Assembly (NCBI RefSeq): GCF_000024085.1
Contig: NC_013166.1
Span: 2,108,001 to 2,172,000, forward strand
From: Kangiella koreensis DSM 16069
GTDB taxonomy: Bacteria; Pseudomonadota; Gammaproteobacteria; Enterobacterales; Kangiellaceae
Direction: 5' to 3'
DNA: 64,000 bases
Positions 1 through 7,877 of this stretch are shown in pieces; position 1 is the first letter of the stretch, and each line of letters begins with the position of its first letter. The translations under genes and the position numbers were made by a program. The notes below the pieces were generated by a model, which worked only from the letters and a program-made list of their open reading frames with translations, was not told the DNA's origin and did no database searches.

Positions 1-2
1 GA

Positions 3-1286
3 ATATCTGAGGAGCTACTCGGCCTAGGTTTAACAGAGCAACAAATCAATAATCAAATTCGCCAAACTGTTAGGTTATACGCAGAACTCTATCACGAATT
101 TATAGGGTTGGGATTATTTAAGCATTATTTCAATAAGCGACAAAGAATCGAAGTTCTGGAAGCGCTCCTGGCGGGAAAGATTAAACAGGATAGATTTTCC
201 AAAAGAAGCATACTGAAAAAAGCCGAAGAGTTTATTCAGCTCTCTCAATCACTATTAATTACCACCCAGGGACCAGTTTGGTATCGTGGAAATATCTATT
301 GCCATGAATATATGGAAAGCAAAACAATAGAAAAAGCCTTTGATCACTTTCAAGTTAATCAAATTCTAGTTGGTCATACACCAGATGATAGCCGGGAAGC
401 CCGCTCTCGATTTAATGGGAAATTGATTCTTCTGGATACGGGTATGCTGCAAACCCATTATAAAGGGCATCCCACAGCAGCAGTCATTGAAAAAGATAAA
501 CTACGTTTAGTAAACTTGGATGATCCCAATAATACAGAACCAAAGCCCGACCCTGTTAGGAAACCACTCTTCCCAAACCAACTAAGTGATCAATACCTGT
601 CTCAGTATTTTGAAAGCGCAAATGTAGTTTCAGAAATACCGTTAGAAGACTTCTTCAGTAAGCCTTTAAAGCTAACTTTTGAGCATCAAGGCTTACAACA
701 TAGTGTGATATTTAAATATCTTGATAGCGACCCAAAGCTGGAAAGTAAAAGGAAGTATTCTCGACAAGATAACTTTGCAGATCGTTTCTTGTATGATTTG
801 GCTGCTTATAAGCTGGACCGACTATTAGGCCTTTACTTGGTTCCCTATACGGCACCCTTTAAATACAAAGGACAGAGTGGCGTGATTCAATACTGGATTG
901 AGGATTCGATTAGCAAAACAGAGTTAATCCAAAACAAGCAGCAACTTCAAAGCTATTGTTCTGCTAAAGATGAACAAGCATTAATGCATGTTTTTGATTT
1001 GTTAATCCATAATGATGACAGAAATACGGGCAACGAACTTTATAGTCTAGACACTGGCTACCTATGGCTTATTGATCATTCAAGAAGTTTTCGAAATCAA
1101 TATATGTTACCAAAATATGATCTTCCCCCGCTGAGCAGTCTCTCGCTGCAATTTGAGCAGGCCTTGAAGTCCTTATCTAAGCAATCACTCGAAGAAGAAT
1201 TAGGCTCACTTTTGAACGCGAAGCAAATTGCTGCCCTGCTCAAAAGAAGAGACAAAATATTAGAAACTTATAGTAAAAACCAATAA
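3..1286 (+). CDS. Metallophosphatase fused to a kinase-fold domain (5' end outside window)
   Basis: The reading frame is open from the first bases of the window, so the gene starts upstream; residue numbers here count from base 3. The first part ends like a calcineurin-type metallophosphatase: VGHTPD near residues 123-128 supplies the late metal-binding Gly-His-Thr, followed by a beta-strand region with LLDTGM. The second part (about 190-427) resembles bacterial proteins with a PI3/PI4-kinase or HipA-like fold. It has a lysine in VIFKYLD near 235-241, the helix AAYKLDRLLGL, a catalytic-loop-like HNDDRNTGN near 336-344 and a metal-binding-like LIDHSRSF near 356-363. Joining a phosphatase to a kinase-like domain is unusual. 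The substrate is unknown. The N-terminal metal ligands cannot be checked here. Family assignment of the second half is by motif only. Confidence 0.7.
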   Translation: MSEELLGLGLTEQQINNQIRQTVRLYAELYHEFIGLGLFKHYFNKRQRIEVLEALLAGKIKQDRFSKRSILKKAEEFIQLSQSLLITTQGPVWYRGNIYCHEYMESKTIEKAFDHFQVNQILVGHTPDDSREARSRFNGKLILLDTGMLQTHYKGHPTAAVIEKDKLRLVNLDDPNNTEPKPDPVRKPLFPNQLSDQYLSQYFESANVVSEIPLEDFFSKPLKLTFEHQGLQHSVIFKYLDSDPKLESKRKYSRQDNFADRFLYDLAAYKLDRLLGLYLVPYTAPFKYKGQSGVIQYWIEDSISKTELIQNKQQLQSYCSAKDEQALMHVFDLLIHNDDRNTGNELYSLDTGYLWLIDHSRSFRNQYMLPKYDLPPLSSLSLQFEQALKSLSKQSLEEELGSLLNAKQIAALLKRRDKILETYSKNQ

Positions 1287-1318
1287 CTTTGAGGAATTAC
1301 AATCCACTCATTGTCGCC

Positions 1319-2665
1319 TTATTTTAATGAATCCATTTCATCTTCTAGGTTTCTGTAATGATTACGAATTTTAAAAGCAACTATAGTGCAACAAAATGCA
1401 AGCATTGCATTTAGCATGATGAAGCCCATCTTATCGACACCATAAAAGGTTATCCCAATCGCAACAACCCCACCATAAAGCATATCTCCGAATCGATAAA
1501 AAAAGCCTTCAATAACATTTTTACCAATATATTTATCCTCGCGGGAGATAGGCAAGAAAAGTGCATGTCGTGTAGTATTTTGAATCGAGTAATTAACACT
1601 ATTCTCAGCTACTAGGGTCCACTTAATTACACTAAACATAGGGATGTATAACACAAATGTATAATTGAACATCATTATAATTGGTAAGATTAGAATAGAC
1701 GCTCCAACCCCAACCCATTTAAATAGTTTAACTACCACAAATATCTGTAAGATTAACCCAAAAAGAGTAATCCAAGCTATATAATCAGCGTAAAACTCCG
1801 TCATATATAACTGCTTATCCTCACCTGCTAGCTCCAGTTCCATTGCAAAATCCACGACGAATTTTGCCAAGATATACTCCCCCATAGAGTTAATAAAATT
1901 AATCAGGATGATGAAAGTAGCAATCAGTAATAAGTAAGGTTTTTTAAAGATTTTTAATATCGCTAAACGCCAGTTGTCCTGGTTGGCAATTACTGCTGGA
2001 GTTCTCGATTTTGAGCGACTTGGGACTGACTGATAACACACTCCAGTAAGAATGGCGGCAGTCATAAGTAAAACAGATGATAGCCCCATAATTCCGCTCA
2101 CACCTATTAACTGATAACTCCATCCCGCACATTGTGAGCCCACCCAAGCTCCTATTGCTCCGCCTACAGCAATAAATATAAAAAGTCGGCTACCGGCATC
2201 CGTACTATAGCAGTCAGCACAAAAAGCCCAGTACAGCGCCACCACCACCACACTGAAGATACCTAGCCAAATATAGAAAACGATACCAATTGCAAGACCT
2301 AAAAAATACAACAATGCGAATAACAACAAATTAGTACTGAAAAACAACATCACAACTCTGATGAATCGTGAGTGGTCACTATGCTGTGAGAATGTGAAAT
2401 ACAATTTACTAAAAAGTGGCAACAGCACTAACAACAAACATGCTTGTACAGACGTAGAGTAACTTTTAACTTCAGCGGTACTTTCAGACAAAATCAAAGG
2501 GTCCCTGATAACTTTCAAAAGGTAATATGAAAACATCAAGATAAAAAGTGTAACGAAGTGCAGAGCAATACTTTTGCCTTCACCCATCCGGATCTTCACA
2601 ACTCGAGTCAGTTGAGACTCTAGCCAGCTGTATTTTCCTTTAATATTGCCCATAAAAGCCCCCAC
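1319..2665 (-). CDS. ATP/ADP-translocase (TLC/Npt) family membrane carrier
   Basis: A very hydrophobic 448-residue protein with about eleven or twelve predicted membrane segments. The early motif YYLLKVIRDPLIL (residues 47-59) matches the YYLLKPLRD-type signature of nucleotide transporters of the TLC family (TC 2.A.12). These are best known as energy-parasite ATP/ADP exchangers in Rickettsia and Chlamydia, but distant homologues occur in free-living bacteria, where the substrate is mostly unknown. The longest start is GTG at 2665, preceded by AGGAAA; an ATG four codons later (2653) has GGGGG five bases upstream and is equally plausible. It lies convergent to the phosphatase-kinase gene and downstream of clpP. 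Nucleotide exchange is not shown by the sequence. Confidence 0.65.
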   Translation of the reverse strand: MGAFMGNIKGKYSWLESQLTRVVKIRMGEGKSIALHFVTLFILMFSYYLLKVIRDPLILSESTAEVKSYSTSVQACLLLVLLPLFSKLYFTFSQHSDHSRFIRVVMLFFSTNLLLFALLYFLGLAIGIVFYIWLGIFSVVVVALYWAFCADCYSTDAGSRLFIFIAVGGAIGAWVGSQCAGWSYQLIGVSGIMGLSSVLLMTAAILTGVCYQSVPSRSKSRTPAVIANQDNWRLAILKIFKKPYLLLIATFIILINFINSMGEYILAKFVVDFAMELELAGEDKQLYMTEFYADYIAWITLFGLILQIFVVVKLFKWVGVGASILILPIIMMFNYTFVLYIPMFSVIKWTLVAENSVNYSIQNTTRHALFLPISREDKYIGKNVIEGFFYRFGDMLYGGVVAIGITFYGVDKMGFIMLNAMLAFCCTIVAFKIRNHYRNLEDEMDSLK

Positions 2666-2808
2666 GAATATGGGATTTCCTGCTTATAAAGTCAAAAGAC
2701 CGCTAGTTTAAAGCGTACCTTTTGCCTGCCTAATCACTATTAGACAATATAGTTGGCGAAAAACTGCACAGAAGTGATTTATATGGAAAATTAAAAGAGA
2801 GGGAAAAG

Positions 2809-2836
2809 TAAGCTCCTACATCATAGTAAGAGCTTA
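2809..2836 (-). terminator. Possible weak terminator after clpP
   Basis: TAAGCTC and GAGCTTA form a 7-bp inverted repeat with a 14-base loop, 25 bases beyond the clpP stop. On the minus strand it is followed by CTTTTCCCTCTCTTTT, an imperfect T-rich tail. The long loop makes it a weak candidate. Confidence 0.35.
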
Positions 2837-2860
2837 GAAGTGGAACTATTTGAAATTGGG

Positions 2861-3478
2861 TTAGCTTTGCTTTCTAGAGCTAATAATTGAATCTACCAGA
2901 CCGTACTCAACGGCCTCGTCAGCGGTCAAGAAATTGTCGCGATCAGTGTCGCGCTCTACCTCTTCAACAGTTTTACCACAATGGTGCGCCATGATTGAAT
3001 TTAGCCTGTGCTTCAACTCAGTAATTTCTTGAGCATGAATCGCAATATCAGATGCCTGGCCCTGGAAACCACCTAGAGGTTGATGAATCATCATACGTGA
3101 ATTAGGCAAGGTATGCCGCTTCCCCTTGGCACCACCTGTTAACAATAAAGCACCCATACTGGCTGCCTGCCCAACGCAAACTGTAGAAACGTCGGGGCGA
3201 ATAAACTGCATAGTGTCATAAATTGAAAGGCCTGCAGTTACTACGCCACCTGGAGAATTGATATAGAGGTAAATATCTTTGTCTGGATTATCAGACTCAA
3301 GAAATAACATTTGAGCAACAATTGAGTTAGCCATGTAGTCTTCAACCTGGCCAACACAAAAAATGACTCGCTCTTTCAGTAATCGGGAATAAATGTCGTA
3401 TGAACGCTCACCTCGAGAGGTTTGCTCAACGACCATAGGGATCAGGCCAGATGCCTGAGTTTCTATAATTTTACTCAT
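2861..3478 (-). CDS. clpP: ATP-dependent Clp protease proteolytic subunit
   Basis: ClpP is the cytoplasmic serine protease core that forms two stacked heptamers and degrades proteins fed in by ClpX or ClpA. The 205-residue product has the full catalytic triad: Ser107 in GQAASMGA, His132 in MIHQPLGG and Asp181 in DRDNFLTA. Length and alignment match the Escherichia coli enzyme, whose short N-terminal propeptide is removed. It follows tig on the same strand, separated by an 85-base gap that contains a strong hairpin, so it may be transcribed partly by read-through and partly alone. The usual clpX-lon neighbours are not downstream: the next gene is a TLC-type carrier. Confidence 0.97.
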   Translation of the reverse strand: MSKIIETQASGLIPMVVEQTSRGERSYDIYSRLLKERVIFCVGQVEDYMANSIVAQMLFLESDNPDKDIYLYINSPGGVVTAGLSIYDTMQFIRPDVSTVCVGQAASMGALLLTGGAKGKRHTLPNSRMMIHQPLGGFQGQASDIAIHAQEITELKHRLNSIMAHHCGKTVEEVERDTDRDNFLTADEAVEYGLVDSIISSRKQS

Positions 3479-3502
3479 GTTGTATTTTCCTTGCCTGAAA
3501 AC

Positions 3503-3531
3503 AAAAGAAGCGGAACAAGTCCGCTTCTTTT
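3503..3531 (-). terminator. Bidirectional hairpin between tig and clpP
   Basis: A perfect 12-bp stem (AAAAGAAGCGGA with TCCGCTTCTTTT) closes a 5-base loop between the tig stop and the clpP start. On the minus strand the stem ends in a short T-rich stretch, so it should terminate or attenuate tig transcription before clpP. The A/T-rich base would also work in the other orientation. Confidence 0.75.
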
Positions 3532-3563
3532 TTGAGAATAAACGCTAATTAATCGCGTCGCTT

Positions 3564-4862
3564 TTAACCCTGTTTGTTATCAGGATTTAAAAGTTCATCG
3601 AAGCTTACTGATTTATCAGTTACTTTAGCTTTTTCCAGCACCAAGTCAACTACTGTATCTTCTAATACTAGAGACTCAACTTCACGTAAGCGGCCTGGGT
3701 CACCATAGTACCAATCAACAACTTCTTTCGGGTCTTCATAAACACCGGCTAAATCTTCAACTTGAGCACGTACTTTATCTTCGTCTGCTTTCAAGCCTTC
3801 GGCTTTAATGATTTCAGATACAATCAAACCAAGTTTAACGCGACGGGTTGCCTGCTCTTCAAACAATGATGCTGGCAAGTCTGGAGTTTGACCTTCTGGT
3901 GCCCGCATCTGCTGAGCCATTTCCTGACGCATACGCTCAATTTCTTGATCAAGCATTGCCTTAGGAACCTCAACGTCATGCTTATCAACCAACTGCGTCA
4001 TCACTTGGCCTTTAACGCGAGACTTAATGGCGTTACGAAGCTCGCGCTCCATGTTTTGCTTAACATCAGCTTTTAAACTGCTGATATCTTCAGCACCAAG
4101 TTGCTCTGCTAACTCAGTTACTGTAGGAAGTTCTTTTTTATTTACCGCATGTACATGCGTTTCAAACTTAGCTTCTTTACCTTTCAAATCATCAACATGA
4201 TAATCTTCTGGGAAAGTTACTGTAACTTCGACATCATCACCAGCAGAAGCACCCACTAGTTGCTCTTCAAAGCCTGGAATCATGTTGCCAGCACCAAGCT
4301 CCAATGGGAATTCTTTAGCTTCGCCACCTTTAAATGCTTCACCATCGATGAAACCTTTAAAGTCGATAACCACTTGATCGCCATCTTTAGCTTTACGCTT
4401 AACTTCAACCCAGCTAGCTCTTTGGCCACGCAAGGTATCCATCATTTTGGTCAAATCTTCATCGGAAACTTCAGATGTCGCTTTTTCGATTTCAATAGCG
4501 TTTAGATCAGCTAGTTTAACTTCTGGATAAACTTCAAAAATTGCTGAAAACTTAAGGTTCGCGCCATCATTATTTTCAATCAACTCTAATTGAGGATAGC
4601 CAGCAGGCATCAATTTTTCTTGCTGTACCGCTTCAAAGTAGTGGCGTTGCATAACATCACCCAGCACTTCTTGACGTACTGATGAGCCATAACGTTTCTT
4701 AACTACGCTGAATGGGACTTTGCCTGGGCGAAAGCCGTTCATTTTAACGTTACGAGCCAAGTCCTGTAGACGCTTTTGAACTGCGCCATCAATATTCTCG
4801 GCTGGAACATCAATAATTAGCTTTCTTTCTAAACCGTTGGTGGTTTCAACTGAAACTTGCAT
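3564..4862 (-). CDS. tig: Trigger factor, ribosome-associated chaperone and prolyl isomerase
   Basis: Trigger factor binds ribosomal protein L23 at the exit tunnel and shields nascent chains. The 432-residue length is the same as in Escherichia coli. The N-terminal ribosome-binding loop is present as GFRPGKVP at residues 43-50. A FKBP-type isomerase domain follows at about 150-245 (GDQVVIDFKGFIDGEAF marks its start), then the helical C-terminal chaperone arms. The ATG is preceded by GGAGAT on the minus strand. Order tRNAs-tig-clpP is conserved with Pseudomonas, while clpX does not follow here. Confidence 0.97.
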   Translation of the reverse strand: MQVSVETTNGLERKLIIDVPAENIDGAVQKRLQDLARNVKMNGFRPGKVPFSVVKKRYGSSVRQEVLGDVMQRHYFEAVQQEKLMPAGYPQLELIENNDGANLKFSAIFEVYPEVKLADLNAIEIEKATSEVSDEDLTKMMDTLRGQRASWVEVKRKAKDGDQVVIDFKGFIDGEAFKGGEAKEFPLELGAGNMIPGFEEQLVGASAGDDVEVTVTFPEDYHVDDLKGKEAKFETHVHAVNKKELPTVTELAEQLGAEDISSLKADVKQNMERELRNAIKSRVKGQVMTQLVDKHDVEVPKAMLDQEIERMRQEMAQQMRAPEGQTPDLPASLFEEQATRRVKLGLIVSEIIKAEGLKADEDKVRAQVEDLAGVYEDPKEVVDWYYGDPGRLREVESLVLEDTVVDLVLEKAKVTDKSVSFDELLNPDNKQG

Positions 4863-4918
4863 TCGCTGATCTCCAATAGGCTATCGTTAGCAATAGCTAT
4901 TCTTTACATAAAATGAAT

Positions 4919-4947
4919 ATGATAAGGCTTTTGGATGAAGACTTGAA
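4919..4947 (-). promoter_or_regulatory. Candidate tig promoter
   Basis: On the minus strand TTCAAG (-35, complement of 4942-4947) and TATCAT (-10, complement of 4919-4924) are 17 bases apart. Transcription would start near 4912, about 50 bases before the tig ATG. The -10 differs from consensus at one position and the -35 is weaker. Confidence 0.4.
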
Positions 4948-5020
4948 GGGAATACCATTTAATCTCTGGTCTGACTACTACTCTGCTATAAAGCAATTAT
5001 GTTAAGCACCGAGATTAAAA

Positions 5021-5105
5021 TGGTGCGAAAGGAGAGACTCGAACTCTCACGCCTCGCGGCACTGGAACCTAAATCCAGCGTGTCTACCAATTCCACCACT
5101 TTCGC
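5021..5105 (-). tRNA. tRNA-Leu (UAG)
   Basis: A complete 85-base cloverleaf on the minus strand with an encoded CCA end. The acceptor arms GCGAAAG and CTTTCGC pair fully, the anticodon loop reads TTTAGGT (anticodon TAG), and the long variable arm is that of a class II leucine tRNA. It is the last of four tRNA genes in the transcript. Confidence 0.97.
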
Positions 5106-5196
5106 ATTTTTGAATGCGGGCCCTAAGCCCTCATCGAACCATATTGTTATTCTAACTGCTTGATTCTTAGAATCATAATACATCACAGATAGAATC

Positions 5197-5273
5197 TGGG
5201 GTGGACGATGGGACTTGAACCCACGACAACCGGAATCACAATCCGGGGCTCTACCAACTGAGCTACGCCCACC
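5197..5273 (-). tRNA. tRNA-His (GUG)
   Basis: A 77-base minus-strand tRNA with encoded CCA. The anticodon loop TTGTGAT gives anticodon GTG. The extra 5' G (position -1) opposite a C discriminator, the identity mark of histidine tRNA, is encoded. Acceptor arms GTGGGCG and CGTCCAC pair with one G-T wobble. Confidence 0.97.
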
Positions 5274-5316
5274 ATCAACCTTTAAATCCTTCCCTCTTAC
5301 CGCCCATCTGTGAAAA

Positions 5317-5393
<77 letters not shown>

Positions 5394-5426
5394 ATGTGAA
5401 TCCAGACGTTCGAGGCAAGAAAAAAT

Positions 5427-5503
5427 TGGTCGGAGATGAGGGATTTGAACCCCCGACATCCTGCACCCAAAGCAGGCGCGCTACCAGACTGCGCTAATCT
5501 CCG
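5427..5503 (-). tRNA. tRNA-Pro (UGG)
   Basis: A 77-base minus-strand tRNA with encoded CCA. Acceptor arms CGGAGAT and ATCTCCG pair perfectly and the anticodon loop TTTGGGT gives TGG. It is the first gene of the Pro-Arg-His-Leu tRNA transcript. Confidence 0.97.
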
Positions 5504-5537
5504 AAGCTACGCAAGGGCTTGCCCCTGCGAGACGCGC

Positions 5538-5566
5538 ATATTACTGATTTCCCCCATTACCGTCAA
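5538..5566 (-). promoter_or_regulatory. Promoter of the tRNA operon, near-consensus with GC-rich discriminator
   Basis: The minus strand carries TTGACG (complement of 5561-5566), a 17-base spacer and TAATAT (complement of 5538-5543). The next bases, GCGCGTC, form the GC-rich discriminator typical of stable-RNA promoters under stringent (ppGpp) control. Transcription would begin near 5531, about 28 bases before tRNA-Pro. Confidence 0.8.
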
Positions 5567-5614
5567 CACTTTTTCTTGTGTTTTTTTTCAAACTAGAGGC
5601 TTCTTATAAAAGCA

Positions 5615-5643
5615 TTGAGCCTATAGCTAAATATTGCGACAAT
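5615..5643 (+). promoter_or_regulatory. Candidate folD promoter
   Basis: TTGAGC and GACAAT are separated by 17 bases, which would place the start of transcription near 5650, about 32 bases before the folD ATG. Both boxes deviate from consensus. The dyad at 5651-5668 would begin right at the start site. Confidence 0.45.
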
Positions 5644-5650
5644 AGCGCCT

Positions 5651-5668
5651 TTCAAACGCTCATTTGAA
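5651..5668 (+). promoter_or_regulatory. Possible PsrA-like operator in front of folD
   Basis: TTCAAACGCTCATTTGAA is an 18-base dyad with 8-base arms and one mismatch. It has the same arms and spacing as the perfect dyad TTCAAACGAACGTTTGAA upstream of fadI in this window, and fits the PsrA-type pattern CAAAC-N4-GTTTG with one change. A regulatory role at folD is inferred only from this likeness. Confidence 0.35.
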
Positions 5669-5681
5669 TTTAATACACCTT

Positions 5682-6536
5682 ATGTCTGCTCAAATTCTTG
5701 ATGGCAAAGCCATTTCCGAAAAAGTTAAGTTACAACTGGCCGAAAAAGTCAAAGCACGCCTTGATAAAGGGCTACGCGCACCGGGCTTGGCGGTAATCCT
5801 AGTGGGTGTTGACCCCGCATCACAAATCTACGTTAACAAAAAGGTAGAAGCTTGTGAAAAGGTCGGCTTTATTTCTCGCAAAATTGTCCTCGAAGCAACA
5901 ACCACTCAGGAAGAACTATTAAAGCATATTGACCAATTAAATGCTGATCCAGCCATTGATGGTATTTTGGTGCAACTGCCACTTCCTGAACACCTTGACT
6001 CTAATGTCATCTTAGAACGCATTAAGGCTGATAAAGATGTGGACGGTTTCCACCCTTACAATATGGGCCGTTTAGCACAAAAGATGCCAACCATGCGCCC
6101 TTGCACGCCTTATGGTGTCATGGTCATGCTTAAAGAAACGGGCATCGATTTAGTCGGCAAAGATGCTGTTGTAGTCGGTGTATCCAATATTGTCGGTCGT
6201 CCGATGGGTTTAGAGCTATTAATGGAACGCTGTACCGTTACTTTCTGCCACAGTAAAACCAAAGACTTACCGAAAAAAGTCTCTGAAGCAGATATTGTGG
6301 TGGTTGGTGTTGGCATTCCGGAAATGGTTAAAGGTGACTGGATCAAACAAGGCGCCATCGTCATTGATGTAGGCATCAACCGTTTAGAAAGCGGTAAACT
6401 AGTCGGTGATGTGGAATTTGATGTGGCTAAAGAAAAGGCTTCATGGATTACCCCGGTTCCAGGCGGCGTTGGCCCAATGACCGTTGCCATGTTGATGACT
6501 AATACTTTATACGCTTGTGAGAACTTACACGATTAA
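5682..6536 (+). CDS. folD: Bifunctional methylenetetrahydrofolate dehydrogenase/cyclohydrolase
   Basis: FolD interconverts 5,10-methylene-, methenyl- and 10-formyl-tetrahydrofolate with NADP in the cytoplasm, feeding purine and formyl-Met synthesis. The 284-residue product has the catalytic Tyr50 and Lys54 ([10 protein letters not shown]), [17 protein letters not shown], the dinucleotide-binding [13 protein letters not shown] and the C-terminal [11 protein letters not shown]. An in-frame TTG at 5664 would add six residues, but the ATG at 5682 gives the usual family length. No clear Shine-Dalgarno precedes it. Its place beside the tRNA-tig block is conserved in Pseudomonas. Confidence 0.97.
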   Translation: MSAQILDGKAISEKVKLQLAEKVKARLDKGLRAPGLAVILVGVDPASQIYVNKKVEACEKVGFISRKIVLEATTTQEELLKHIDQLNADPAIDGILVQLPLPEHLDSNVILERIKADKDVDGFHPYNMGRLAQKMPTMRPCTPYGVMVMLKETGIDLVGKDAVVVGVSNIVGRPMGLELLMERCTVTFCHSKTKDLPKKVSEADIVVVGVGIPEMVKGDWIKQGAIVIDVGINRLESGKLVGDVEFDVAKEKASWITPVPGGVGPMTVAMLMTNTLYACENLHD

Positions 6537-6563
6537 CAACACAACGCTGTATTAGTTAGTCTG

Positions 6564-6590
6564 AAAGCCATGCCTTTGCGCATGGCTTTT
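6564..6590 (+). terminator. Terminator between folD and the convergent membrane gene
   Basis: AAAGCCATGC and GCATGGCTTT form a perfect 10-bp stem with a 6-base loop, followed by TTATTAT. Because the next gene ends from the other side, the hairpin may serve both strands. Confidence 0.75.
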
Positions 6591-6625
6591 ATTATCTATG
6601 ATGGAAAATCCTATGATGAAAAGCT

Positions 6626-7165
6626 CTAGGATGGAAAGTGGTAGAAATACAAACCATACACTACTAGCCAGACTCCACCCCACACAGCAATTAAATGCCG
6701 TCGCTGTAGCTGCTTCAACAAATTGGAGGATATCCAACGGGCTATATAGGCAATCGCTAGAAACCGCACTAACCTTGCCGGAATACTTATTAATAAAAAC
6801 TCTATGATTGAGATATGTGCAGCAGACGCCTGTACTGCAAACGTCTTGTAGGGCAATCCTTGCAGTGGCCCTGTAAAAATTGCGAGCACACCTGAAGATT
6901 TCATCTGCTCACTCACTTTGGCCATTAATTCATTGTTAATCGCAGGAACCGATTCAACTAAGTGATACGCAGTAGCAAAATTATACTGTCCCCAGCAGTA
7001 CATCAAACCACCACCTATTAAAGCACCTAATAAAGTGATACAACACAAACGAGTCAGATTATGTTTTTTATCCAGCGCGTAATAACTAAGCAATACATCT
7101 GGCAGGATAAAAAAGAGGGTCGCCTCAGCAAATCCCCAGGTCCCACTTAGCCAGCTTTTTTTCAT
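6626..7165 (-). CDS. Small integral membrane protein, VTT/DedA-like
   Basis: A 179-residue hydrophobic protein with about five membrane segments. It starts with GTWGFAEATLFFILPDVLL, a conserved acidic residue in a membrane segment, and later has a proline-arginine stretch SIPARLVRFLAIAY. This pattern is reminiscent of VTT/DedA-type proteins, several of which move lipids across the membrane. The family assignment is tentative. It is the last gene of a four-gene minus-strand run encoding phospholipid enzymes, with 41 bases to the acyltransferase gene, so a role in lipid handling is a reasonable inference. Confidence 0.55.
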   Translation of the reverse strand: MKKSWLSGTWGFAEATLFFILPDVLLSYYALDKKHNLTRLCCITLLGALIGGGLMYCWGQYNFATAYHLVESVPAINNELMAKVSEQMKSSGVLAIFTGPLQGLPYKTFAVQASAAHISIIEFLLISIPARLVRFLAIAYIARWISSNLLKQLQRRHLIAVWGGVWLVVYGLYFYHFPS

Positions 7166-7206
7166 AGTCTTCTACCCCGATGCCTTTCAGTTAGACAAAA
7201 CAATCA

Positions 7207-7857
7207 TCAATCCCACTTTGGCAACTTGACTGACGACTGCATCTCATCGAATCGAGTTTTGATTTGCTCAAAGAAATTGTCTTGATGAGCTTGATAGTGC
7301 AGTGGCTCTGAAAAAACCACATCACAGAAGAAAGGCACCAGTAAGGTATCACCTTTCGGCAGACTCTTACCCAGCCCATGCATATAGATCGGATACACTG
7401 GAACCTCTGGGCACTTTTCTGCAAGCTTCACCACTCCATACTTAAGTTCGGACATACTCTCAGGCTCTCCACGCGAACCTTCAGGAAAGAAAATCAGTAT
7501 CTTGCCCTGCTTTAAGGATTCAGCACACTGTTCAACAGGACTTTTGGTTTGTCGTTCAGACTGACGCTCAATCGGTAAGATGCCAATAATATTCAGGGCA
7601 AACCAGGCGAGAAATTTATTCTTCAAGAAATAATCGGCAGCAGCTACTGGTTGTACTTTGTGCAACACTTTTAATGGCAACAGTGATATCAACACCATGG
7701 TATCCAGGTGACTGTTATGGTTAGCGATAATCAGGGCTGGCCCATCCGCTGGAAGAATGGGCTTATTCTGATAACGAAGACCTATCACTAATTTCACTAT
7801 CGGTTTGATAATGATAGCGAAAAACAACCAACGTAATGCTTTATTGATAATTTTCAT
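7207..7857 (-). CDS. 1-acylglycerol-3-phosphate acyltransferase-like protein (PlsC family)
   Basis: A 216-residue membrane-bound acyltransferase. The HX4D catalytic motif is NHNSHLD (His47, Asp52), preceded by one N-terminal membrane helix, and the glycerol-phosphate-binding motif FPEGSRGE follows. The ATG at 7857 has AAGGAG upstream; a longer frame overlaps the previous gene and lacks support. PlsC-type enzymes add an acyl chain to lysophosphatidate, though this paralogue may act on another lyso-lipid. It sits 20 bases after the CdsA-like gene in the lipid operon and is probably not the housekeeping plsC. Confidence 0.8.
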   Translation of the reverse strand: MKIINKALRWLFFAIIIKPIVKLVIGLRYQNKPILPADGPALIIANHNSHLDTMVLISLLPLKVLHKVQPVAAADYFLKNKFLAWFALNIIGILPIERQSERQTKSPVEQCAESLKQGKILIFFPEGSRGEPESMSELKYGVVKLAEKCPEVPVYPIYMHGLGKSLPKGDTLLVPFFCDVVFSEPLHYQAHQDNFFEQIKTRFDEMQSSVKLPKWD

Positions 7858-7877
7858 GTTTTTGCTCCTTATCCAAC

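Noticed and set aside
1944..2147. Short frame inside the TLC carrier gene
   Set aside because: Overlaps the carrier in another frame on the same strand and lacks a ribosome site.
6110..6490. A 126-codon frame opposite folD
   Set aside because: It is the reverse shadow of a well-conserved gene, with biased composition (Thr/Ser/Pro) and no start signal.
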